Shown here in pieces: positions 54,588-64,000 of a stretch of 64,000 bases of DNA. This DNA comes from Saussurea involucrata (Eukaryota > Streptophyta > Magnoliopsida > Asterales > Asteraceae), in contig CM066312.1 in assembly GCA_033807775.1 (NCBI GenBank), positions 30,477,696 to 30,541,695 of the forward strand, written 5' to 3'. A model generated the notes under the pieces. It was not told the origin of the DNA. It saw only the letters and a program-made list of their open reading frames with translations, and made no database searches. A program made the translations under genes and the position numbers. Every line of letters starts with the position of its first letter. The first letter of the stretch is position 1.

Positions 54588-57500
54588 TCAGATTTTGGCA
54601 TCTTTGAAATCGTTGTAGCTTCTGTTGTCTCTTCCGACTTTTCTGATCTCTTTGTAGAATCTGATGCAGAGTTCTCTTAGGCGGATTGTTGCGTCAATCT
54701 CTCTCAAGATAGTATCTGCAGCATCTTTATCCATTTTCTTTGAACCTCTGTATTTCACAAGGCTTGCTTTGAACTTGTTCAGAGTACTTGTTGCGTACTT
54801 CTGACAGTCCATGCATACAAATAGTTTAGTTTCGCCTTGAGGGTTTTGAAATACTAACCCAAACCGTGGTTCTGTGATGATTGAGTTAGGTACGGCGTCC
54901 GGTGGACAGCGATCCTCTGGTGGTCGTAAATCCAGATGCTTGAGACCAAGATCCTTTCCCAGCTGGAAATCTATCATGCTGTAGAGCAGAAGTTTTTCCC
55001 TCATCGTTTTTCTCAACACTTGATAGGCTCTGGTGTTTGCCTCTGTGTTGTAGTTGTCCTTTGTCCATTGCAGAAGGTCAGGTAGATCATAAGGATTGAT
55101 ATTTCTTAAATCAGCATCAGCGAAGGTAGTTTCTGAATTGTCTTCTCTTCTGACTTTGTAAAGATTGTACCTGACCCTTGGATAGGTTCTTGTGAAGGAG
55201 AATTTGCAGAAGATTACCTTTTTGATCTTGTGGATTGAGAAGACATCTGCTTTGGTTCTTGGCTTTGTCCTTGTGAAGATGTTCTCAAATTCTTCTCTGA
55301 TCCTTGGATCTGTTACATGATCTGTTGGATAATTGGTCTGAAAGGATTGTTTATAGAGGTATTTGTATACCACTTCTTCCATTTCTTCATATGTTGGACC
55401 TGGTTGTGGTACTTGTCTTCTGAGACTCTCCATCTGTTGAACAACTTCTGCGGCTCTACCAGTTAGAGGAATGTCTGACAGAGGCTTCAATCCATGTGCC
55501 CAGTCAACTTCTTCAGGCTTTGGGGTTTGAAAGGCATCAAACGCACTCTTCATTAGTTTCTATGTTGGCTTTGGCAATGTTTTCTTCTTAGGCTCTTCTG
55601 TCAGTATTCCTTTGCCCTTATCTTTGGCTTTAGGCGGGGCAGAAACTGTTGCTTCTGTAAGTTTGGAGGTTGGCACTTCTGTTGGCTTGATGGGGGTTGC
55701 CTCTGTGAGTTTTGACATTTGTGATTTAGAGGACTTTTGTGGCGATGGTTCTGTTGGCTTGAGTTGCTCTGTAACCTCTGTTGGAGGTTGTTTGTTGACT
55801 TCTTCTGTGAGCTCAGTTTCTGTTGATGAAGTATTGACATCGAATCTTCTTGCCATTTTGTAAGCTAAAGTGAACCTGTGCCTTTCTTCTTCTCTCTGCG
55901 CCATACGATCACTCATTGTTGTGTGCATCTTTTTCAGAACGTCAGAAGCAGAGGTCGTTGCTCTTTTTGGTTTGGTGGCAATCGACTTTCTTCTCTGTAT
56001 GGTTTGGGGTGTTTCCACAGAGGTGGGTGTTTTCTCTGTGGTTTATTCATCTGTTTCTTCCAAAATGATTACCTCAGGGGCGGTTGTTGCCTCTGTGGTT
56101 TGCTTATCTGCTTCTGGAGTTTTGGTTTCGTCAGGAGATGATTCCACAGAGATGGGTGTTGTCTCTGTGGTCTTTTGGGTTTGTTGTTGGGTTTGTTCTG
56201 GAGGGGCTTGGTTGATTGGTTCTGCTGCGATTGGTGGACTTTGTATTCCTCTGCTCGTAGCCTTCTTTCTTAGATTCTCCCCCTCAGGATTATCTGATGG
56301 ACCAGGTTGGTCATCATCAGAATCATCCTGACTTTTACCAGAAGTACCCTCTGCTCTGCAAGAAGTGTTGGGCTTCTTCGGTAATTCAGCTCCTGCTGCC
56401 ATCAACTTTTCACAGACATCATCGCAGAGGCCAATCAATGTTGCAAGCTCTGCTTCTGTTTTGAAACGCATTCTGCCGACACTCTTTCTGAAATCCTTGA
56501 CATAGTTGGCATTTGCAGTTGTGAAGGAGACAATGACTTCTGTGACCTGGTTAATGACGTTCTGTCCGAGCTCTGTAAGCTGTGTTCTGGTCATATAGTC
56601 TTTTGGTTGCATCATTGTCGTGTTTCGTATTGCCTCTGCTTGGACTTGTGATAGGGCATTCTGTAAGTCTGCAGGAGTAATGCCCTCTGCTCTGTTGGAT
56701 TGCGTATTCATTTGTTCAAGGAAATTTTTGACAGAGTCCCTGAAAGAAGAAGTTGCAGTTGTTCTGAATTCCTGAGCTGCAGAGGTGGCTGTTGCTTTGG
56801 CAGTAATTTCGGCAGAAGACTTCATCTCTGATATGGCGGTTTTTACCTCTGTGGACAGATTGTCCATTTTGGTGTTCAGATTCAGGATAGCCGTAGATGT
56901 TGTCTCTGCAAAAGATTTGAAAGAGCTTTACAACTCTTTCATGGTTTGGTTCACAGAGGTGACAAGGGTTTGGAACTCATCCCTTGATACTTGTGTTCCT
57001 TGTGTAACCTCTGGAGGAACACATTCGTCTCCAGAGTGAGTCCCTGTTCCTGGGACACCTTCGTTCACCCTTGTTTGTACGATGGGGGTGGAAGGATTTC
57101 CTTCTGATCCTCGAGAAGAAACCTGAGTTTCGATCTCTACAGAAGTTCTGTGAAGAACAGTGTCCAAATCCACTCCAGAGGTGGTTATTGGAATGTCCTT
57201 CTGTTGACTGGGAGACTTGTCTAGAGTCTCTTCGTCTCTGTGCTCACTACTTCTCTCTGAAAGAAGTTTTGGTCCTAATGTGTGCGTGGCAGAGGAAACG
57301 AATTCCTCTGTAGGGTGTTCTAGGGTAATCTGGGGCGACTGATCACGAACAATAGGTGAGTCTCTTTGAGGAGACTCCCTAGGAATGGATTCCCCGGTTT
57401 CTGTGGGCACAGAGGTTGAAAGAGTAACCTCTGGCTGGATGGGTTGGGTTAGAATCGAGCTGTGCTGCTCTTTTTCAATAACTCCTTCTGCAGCTAGACC

Positions 57501-59750
57501 TGCGGAGTTAGAAATGTGGGTTGCACTGGGAGTTGGTTTTGGTTGTGTGCCTCTATTTATCCAGGCATCTTTTCTTGCTTCTTCCTCTGTTAAGCATCCA
57601 AGCACTACATCATTGTCTATCGTTTCATCCTCTGTAGCTATCCTACGGCTTGGTGCTTCTTCCCTAGGTTCTGTTGAAGTTCCTTGCTCTGGTCGTAAGA
57701 AGTCATACATTTGATGAGATCCGAATAATCTCATGACATGTGGATGATAAAGACCTTTACGTATCCAGACAGCTTCTTCTTCATCTGAATCTGTCTTTAA
57801 GATCTCTATTCCTGTCTCTGTTGTTGCTAATCCCTCTTTTTGTACAACTTCGGCCCCTTTTTCTTTTTCTTCTTCCATCATATTCTCAGAAGCCTCTGTA
57901 ATTTCACCTCTGTTCCACTCAGTTTCTGTTTGTTCTATTTCTTCTGAAACTGGGTTTGGACTTCTTCTGTGGACGTCCAATCTTTGAATGAAAGGGTTTT
58001 GTAAAATGACAGGGGTGTTGGCTGGTTGATTTTTGGGTGTTGTGTCATCTTCTTGCAGATGTGTGTCAATGCCAGAAATGAAGAAATCTTGTTCTTCTGG
58101 AGAGTGGTGGTCGAGAGGTTGTGCCGTCCACCCTGCTGTATTTATGGTGTTGGCAATGTCAGGGTTCTGTAAGAAGTCGTTCAGGTCTCCTTGGTGAGCA
58201 AATCTGTCTGGAGATTGATAGGGTGATTGATACTTTTCTGTAGCCATTTCTTCTGCAACTTCTTCTTCAGCAGTTTCCTCTTCTGCAATGGTAACCAACT
58301 TTGCAAGTGATTTACCATGCTTTTTTTTGGTTTTCCTCCTCTTAGGATTTGGTGCCCCTTCCTCTGTTGATTTCGATCTTTTCTTCTTCATTTTTGGGGA
58401 AGAGGGAGGAGCAGAGGAGCCAATTTCTGTGGCATGAGAAGGTGAAGGTTGATCTTCTGCAGCGCTTGTTGAGGTGCCCTCTGCAGTTTTTCTCTTCTTA
58501 GTTTTTGGAGTAGATGCAGAGGTTCTTGATGAAGACTTCTTTCCCATAAGTTCTGCACGTTTGGCTATAAAGCTGAGTTGAATAGCCATGTGCTTTGCTA
58601 ACTTCTGATCCTTTTCTTCTTGAGTGGAAAGAGGTTTTGCTATCATTGTTCCTAGGGGGACACCTAAACGCGGGGGTGTCATAGGACTCTGTTTAGGAGT
58701 TCTATGATCGCGTATATACTCTTTCTTAAGGGATTTATTCGATGCGTAGTTCAGAAGCTTCTTTGACAGAGGTCTGCGGTGTGAGTAGCCATCAGTATGA
58801 TCAGTGGGGATATTCTTCTTCATCGGGAACTGTTTGGGAGTTGGTCCTTCCATTGGCCAGATTTGGATTAGCAGTAGAGGTTCGAACAGTACTCCCAATA
58901 TTCTTTGGAATTGCAGAGGTGGTAGAAAGTTGGGATCGTTCTCTTTGACCCTTCTCGAGTTGTTCTTTCTGTCGATGGTGTTTATGATCTCTTGCATCAT
59001 TATGGTCGCATAATCTAGTGGAAGATCATAGTAAACCCCATACATGATGCTCAAGATTTGATGTGAGCTCTGGTCAATACTCCCTATTTTCCCTGTTAGG
59101 CATCTGTTAAGAATAGAGAACAAAGTGTTCCACAGAGGTGGTAATCTTCCTCTGCGAAAGTCATTTCTCTTCCGTAGTTGGGTGTTGTACCCAAGCATTT
59201 CTACGAAGCGACAGAGCTCTTCGTCTGTTGGTTGCTCTGCATAACTCTTCAATCCCAGAAGACCCCTTGTTGGTAGGTTGAATTCAAGTGAGAACATTGT
59301 TCTGTTGAACTTGATTTCAAGATGCTCAGATTTATCAGTTCTTGAAATGTACCCTTTGATAAGAGAATCGTCTTTATCAAATAGGCAGCTTTGCCAAAAT
59401 TGGTTCAAATAACGGACTGGAATTTTGTTTGGGGTTCTTGAGAGTAGAGGGAAGAGGATGTGATTTTCCATTATGTTCAGAAGAATAGCATGGGCTTCGC
59501 CGAAAGCAGTGGTTGAGGGGACCAAATAGCAGTTGTTGGATTTGATAGGAAGTATGGTTTCGAAGTGATCTTTTGCTATGAAGTTTTGCAGGTGTGTCGT
59601 CGGAGCAAATTCTGCTGAGTCCCCGGAATCTTGTTGTTCAATAGCTCTTGCAAGGTTGGGGTTTTCTGAATGTTCAGAATGGGCAGGGGAGTGTTCCGGT
59701 GAGTTTGCCGGAGAGAGTTCTTGGGAGATAGCTTTAGAAGATGAAGCCAT
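54588..59750 (-). pseudogene. giant extra ORF of Sirevirus A2, about 1,720 codons, three nonsense codons
   Basis: Four open segments (59750-56928, 56867-56043, 56018-55560, 55553-54588) all share one frame, separated by TAA 56928-56930, TAA 56043-56045 and TAG 55560-55562. The N-terminal domain has 'LLNIMENHILFPLLSRTPNK' and 'LCRFVEMLGYNTQLRKRNDF'. A Lys-rich tract follows ('NPKRRKTKKKHGKSLAKLV', a likely nuclear signal), then a very long acidic Ser/Thr/Glu region and a coiled coil ('SSAEITAKATATSAAQEFRT'). The C-terminal domain has 'RVRYNLYKVRREDNSETTF', 'YSMIDFQLGKDLGLKHLDLR' and 'TEPRFGLVFQNPQGETKLFV'. Both ends align in layout and key residues with the B/D extra ORF. No signal peptide or membrane helix is apparent, so 'env-like' by position only. 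Confidence 0.78.
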
Positions 59751-59794
59751 TTGGGTTTAAGAACAAGGTTTTTGCAAGCTTTTGCAGGGTTTCG

Positions 59795-59853
59795 CCGGAG
59801 AAGAAGATAAGAGTTTGTAAAAGGTTTTATGAGAGGGTAAGCTTGGTTTTTAT
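59795..59853 (-). promoter_or_regulatory. candidate internal promoter of the A2 extra ORF
   Basis: On minus, CCTCCTATAAAAACC (TATA at 59853-59846) lies about 95 bp before the ATG at 59750. A pyrimidine patch (TCTTATCTTCTTCTCCGG, about 59812-59795) sits between them, as in plant gene core promoters. Upstream, 59960-60060 holds a CACGT word and a TTAATGGGCC site. No intron signal comparable to B/D was found. Confidence 0.45.
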
Positions 59854-60800
59854 AGGAGGGTAAAACGGTAGTATTTGAAAGAGTAAAATATATGGCAATG
59901 GATTAAAATTTGGAATCCGTACTCGAGTTTGAGCGGCGGGTTCAACTTTCCAAATAAAAACGTTCCATGTACGCCCAATGAAAATGGGACACGTAGGCCT
60001 TGTCAGAATATGACAGGACGTCGTGCGCGGCCCATTAATGCTAGGCGCGTGAGGTTGTTTTTAGCCACATGAGTTTCACTCTCAGTAAAAGTAACCGTTA
60101 TTACTTCAGAAATGCCCAGATAACAAAATGGCAGAACTTGTGTTTTACAGAAGCTCTGTGATTTTGAAAATCTTGAGTTTTAACCTCTTCTCATATATCT
60201 CATTGTTGTCATTGACTCTGAAGGTTCTTCTTTGAACGAAAACGTTTGTATCGACAATGGAGAGGATCAATAGGATTTTGTCAAGAAATTTTACTCACAG
60301 AGGTTTTGTGGCTCTGATGGAACTTACAGAAGCTCTATGAGAGCCAGCAGAAGCTCTATGAGAGAAAAAAACTTATAACTTGAATTCTATTAACTTTTTG
60401 ATCATCCAATTTTTGATCTGTGTTAAGAGATGTTTTTCGCACATTATTGAAAGTTGGTGTCCGAGAAAACTATTTTGATAAACGTTTTGTTCGAGAAGGT
60501 CATGGTGTGTGTTGTCGGTTTCCGAGATAACATTCCAAAAGATCGACAGAGGGTTAATTTGTGATCACAGAGCATATTTCCTACAGAACCTCTGTTGAGC
60601 TCAGCAGAAGCTCTATGACCTTAAATTTCTCCTATTTCGAATTTTGTTAAACTTTTTGAACTTTTGATTTTTGAAATGTTATTCATAGTATATTTTGGTT
60701 CTTCTGTTCTCGGCAGTTTTGTCTTACTTCTGTCGATGGAGAAATATCGACATTCTTCTTTGGCTTTTCTTTGAAAGATTTACCTCTGTAGATCATTTCA
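59854..60800 (-). other. non-coding region upstream of the A2 extra ORF
   Basis: No ORF was recognised. Short phrases recur, e.g. CAGAAGCTCTATGA at about 60332, 60348 and 60608 and CAGAGGTTTTGTGG near 60298. Confidence 0.55.
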
Positions 60801-60807
60801 GGGTCCA

Positions 60808-60965
60808 TTTTGCTCCCCCTTGATCTATTCACTTATGTAGATCAAGAATTTTCCTTTTGCTCCCCATTGATCTATTCACTTCTGTAGATCAAGAATTTTC
60901 CTTTTGCTCCCCCTTGATCTATTCACTTCTGTAGATCAAGAATATTCCTTTTGCTCCCCCTTGAT
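60808..60965 (-). repeat. 47-bp tandem repeat carrying PPT-like tracts (A2)
   Basis: Units begin near 60808, 60855, 60902 and 60949. On plus each starts TTTTGCTCCCCCTTGATCTA (one has CTCCCCATT) and continues TTCACTTCTGTAGATCAAGA. On minus this gives CAAGGGGGAGCAAAA four times at constant spacing. It corresponds to the multi-PPT arrays of B and D but is a strict tandem repeat. Confidence 0.9.
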
Positions 60966-60970
60966 CTATG

Positions 60971-61170
60971 CTTGGTTCAAAGAATGGTAAGATTTGTATT
61001 GAGCATAGATCATGTTTACCAGAGGTTCTGTAAGGGTTATCAGAAGATCTGAGCGGACCCACAGAAGCTCTGTAACTAAGAATTATTTTTGCATACAACA
61101 AAAATACATACAGAAATAATAGATATTTATACTTATTTACAGAAGATAAAGCTATACTTACAGATGATTT
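60971..61170 (-). other. short non-coding gap before A2 pol
   Basis: It contains CAGAGGTTCTGTAAG and CACAGAAGCTCTGTAA words; nothing else was seen. Confidence 0.5.
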
Positions 61171-64000
61171 TCACACCATGTTAATCATTCCTAACTTACC
61201 CACCAAGAAGTTGAATCTTTTCTCGTCTAAAGCTTTGGTGAATAAGTCAGCGAGTTGATATTCTGTGGGCACGAAATGCATTTCGATTGTACCGTATTCA
61301 ACATGATGTTTCAAGAAATGATACCTTATATCGATATGCTTGGTTTTTGAGTGTTTCACAGGGTTGGCAGAGATAGCAATGGCACTTTTGGAATCACAGA
61401 AGATGGGTATTTTGAACAGGATGTGGCCGTTAGTCTTTTAGCTGAGTCTTCATCCATAGAACCTGAGAACAACAGCTAGCGGCAGCAACGTATTCAGCTT
61501 CTGCAGTGGATGTGGAGACACAATTCTGCTTCTTGGAGGTCCAACTGACTAGTTTACCACCTAGGAATTGACAACTCCCAGAGGTACTCTTTCTGTCGAG
61601 CATGCATCCTCCATAGTCTGAATCTGTATAAGCTTTAAGACTAAAACCAGAGTTCTGTGGATACCAGAGACCAAGATTGTTGGTCCCCTTCAGGTATCTA
61701 AAGATTCTCTTTACAACATCATAATGTGATTTCTTTGGATTAGCTTGATAACGTGCACAAAGACATGTGGCATGCATAATGTCAGGTCTGCTTGCTGTTA
61801 AGTATAACAGAGATCCAATCATGCCTCTGTAGAGAGTACATTCTACAGAAATACCATTTGGATCTAAGAATAACTTATTTCCAGTGGCCATTGGAGTCTT
61901 CATTGCAGAGGTATCAGAGAGATTATATTTTAAAAGTATGTCAGAGACATATTTGGCTTGATTTATAAAAATTCCCTCTGAAGATTGTTTGACTTGAAGT
62001 CCGAGGAAGAATGTTAATTCTCCCATCATACTCATTTCAAACTCACTCTGCATGAGTTTTTCAAAAATTTTGCACTCTTCTGAATTTGTAGACCCAAAAA
62101 TTATGTCATCTACGTATATTTGTACAAGCATTATCTCACTATTTTTGCGTTTATAGAATAAGGTAGTATCTGTTGTACCTCTGTTGTAGCCATAGACTAG
62201 AAGGAAGGTAGAAAGTCGTTCGTACCATGCTCTTGGAGCCTGTTTTAGTCCGTATAGAGCCTTTTCAAGGTAGTATACATGCCTTGGGAACTTTGAGCTT
62301 TCAAAACCTGGTGGCTGATTTACGTAAACCTCTTCTTGGATTTCACCGTTTAGAAAAGCTGATTTTACGTCCATCTGATAGACTTTAAAACCTCTGTGGG
62401 CTGCGAAGGCTAAGAATATTCTTATTGCTTCGAGCCGTGCGACAGGGGCAAAAGTCTCATCGTAGTCTATGCCTTCTTCTTGTCTATATCCTTTTGCTAC
62501 TAATCTTGCTTTGTTTCTGACGACCACTCCATCTTCATCCTTCTTGTTTCTGTAGACCCATTTAGTCCCAATGGCCTGTTTCCCTCTTGGCAGAGGTACT
62601 AAAGTCCATACTCTGTTACGCTCAAATTGCAGAAGTTCTTCTTGCATGGCGTCTACCCAGTTTGGGTCATCTAGGGCTTCAGAAATCTTCTTTGGTTCTA
62701 TCACACTAATAAAATTTGTAAAGAAACAAAAATTAGCAGTGGCAGACCTTGTTTTTACTGAGTCAGAAGGTTCTCCAATTATTTGGCTTGGAGGATGGCT
62801 TTTTGTCCACTGAGTTGTGCGTGGAAGATGATCATCAATGTCATCAAAACTTTCTTCAGAGGCTTCTTGTGTTTCTTCTTGTGTAGCCTCTGTAATTCTT
62901 CGTGCCTTGGTAGTTGATTCTACCGTTTGTGGAATGATTGGTATGAGTGGTGGTGGAGTTTGTTCCTCTGAGGACGTATAGTCTTGGTCCTCGATCTCCT
63001 CTGTAATTGGTTCTTCTGTGGTTTGTGCAGCTTCTGTGGTCGTTTTTCTTAATGTTTCATCTTCTGCACTTTCTTCTGCTTCGGCAATTGCATCTGTAGT
63101 ATTTATAGAAGAAGATGAAGCATTATTTGGACCAGTTAGAGTCATACCTGTAGGATTTTGTCCGATAGAGGATGGTTCTTCAGAAACTCTGATGGTTCCG
63201 ACAGAAGGATCAATGTCATTGTGGAACATCTCCAAAAATAGAAGATCCAAATCTTCTTTTGTTCTTGAGATGTCAGAGGATTTCCCTTTAATTCCGAGTT
63301 CTGAACTTATTTGCTCAGAAGTCATTTGGAATGAATCATCAAAAGAAACATTGATGCTTTCTACAATCTTGTGAGACTTTGTAAGGAATGTTCTGTAGGC
63401 TTTGGAAGTGGCAGAGTATCCAATGAATTTGCCTTCATCAGCTTTTACATCAAACTTTCCTCTTGAATCTCTGTCGTTTAAGACAAAGCATTTGCATCCG
63501 AATACATGGAAAAATTTGATGTTTGGCCGCCTTTTGTTAAGAAATTCGTAAGGCGTCTTGAGGTGTCTTTTCACAACGGTTGAACGATTCTGAGTATAAC
63601 ACGCAGTAGAAATTGCTTCTGCCCAAAAGTTCATTGATAATCCGCATGCTGACAGCATAGTTCTTGCGGCTTCCACAAGTGTTCGATTCTTTCTTTCGAC
63701 AACACCGTTTTGTTGTGGAGTGCGAGCTGCAGAGAAGTTATGTGATATTCCTTCTGTTGAAAGATAGGCTTCAATGACAGAGTTTTTAAATTATGTGCCA
63801 TTGTCACTTCTCAACTTCTGTATTCTGCAATCATAAAGAACTTGGATTCTTTTCATTAGATTTATCAATACATTTGGTACATCTGATTTCTTTCTAACAA
63901 ATTCAACCCATGTGAAACGTGAATACTCATCAATTAGGACAAGTATGTATTTCTTGCCACCTAGGCTCTGTATGGCAATGGGACCGCAGAGGTCGACATG
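61171..64000 (-). pseudogene. Sirevirus A2 integrase (partial), RT and RNase H
   Basis: On minus, from the window edge: integrase core with the catalytic Glu just upstream of 63676 and 'RTMLSACGLSMNFWAEAIST'. RT has 'RLVAKGYRQEEGIDYDETFA', 'YQMDVKSAFLNGEIQEE' and 'YVDDIIFGSTNSEE' (about 62110-62070). RNase H has 'DSDYGGCMLDRKSTSG', 'TAEAEYVAAASC' and, after a 1-nt frameshift near 61430, 'HSKTKHIDIRYHF'. It ends at 61171. A TAA near 63790 also interrupts the integrase frame. 748 codons (63676-61430) are open. Confidence 0.9.

Larger units (their letters stand above)
53564..64000 (-). mobile_element. Sirevirus A2, 3' part (same family as A1)
   Basis: On minus, from the window edge: integrase, RT, RNase H (to 61171), non-coding with a 47-bp PPT repeat, extra ORF 59750-54588, PPT and 3' LTR 54402-53564. 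It is inserted in the Gypsy leader; the 5-mer at its left end is GTGAC (53559-53563). Protease, gag and 5' LTR lie beyond 64000. Confidence 0.88.

Noticed and set aside
60808..60965. CRISPR-like array
   Set aside because: Regular 47-bp repeats without unique spacers, in a plant retroelement; they are PPT-bearing tandem repeats.

Overview
This window reads as plant nuclear heterochromatin, a pile of nested LTR retrotransposons with no recognisable host gene. The evidence is copia elements primed by initiator-Met tRNA (TGGTATCAGAGC), long multi-PPT Sirevirus 3' regions, a chromodomain Ty3/Gypsy element, and a Tat-like Gypsy element with an antisense extra ORF. A flowering plant, probably a eudicot, is likely. 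The family cannot be fixed from sequence alone.

Layout. 1-5334 is a Tat-like Gypsy unit in tandem (internal-LTR-internal-LTR), inserted in the integrase of minus-strand Sirevirus A1 (5335-10497; gag, PR, part of IN, 5' LTR 9719-10497). 10498-11778 is a tandem repeat with conserved 'TCCCACATTGG' and TATA modules. A minus-strand Sirevirus (here 'B-host') starts inside that repeat with its 3' LTR at 11779-12060. Its extra ORF (12055-16775) holds a solo Tat LTR (15756-16589, TSD GTGGC). The element then breaks at 17952 and resumes at 27022 with its PPT array, RNase H, RT, IN and PR, up to 31464. The gap 17953-27021 is a head-to-head chimera of two pol-less Sirevirus 3' halves, C (minus) and B2 (plus). 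From 31465 a minus-strand chromodomain Gypsy element (3' LTR 31465-34156; IN, RT, PR and gag out to 52864) interrupts B-host's gag-linker. That Gypsy element is split by a complete 14.2-kb plus-strand Sirevirus D (35255-49442, TSD AAAGT). Near its 5' leader it is cut by minus-strand Sirevirus A2 (53564 to beyond 64000).

How the parts work together. Gag and the zinc knuckles package RNA; PR, IN, RT and RH copy and integrate it; the PBS, PPTs and LTRs are the cis signals. Every coding region carries nonsense codons or frameshifts, so these copies look dead, although D is structurally complete.

The most interesting signal is the very large extra ORF between pol and the 3' LTR in the Sireviruses (about 1,290 codons in B/D, about 1,720 in A). 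It is conserved between divergent families, keeps an N-terminal domain, a coiled-coil/low-complexity middle and a C-terminal domain, and appears to have its own TATA promoter. In B/D it also has two small conserved introns, and its stop codon is made by the first bases of the 3' LTR. A second shared oddity is a 29-32-nt intron-like spacer between gag and protease in four copies.
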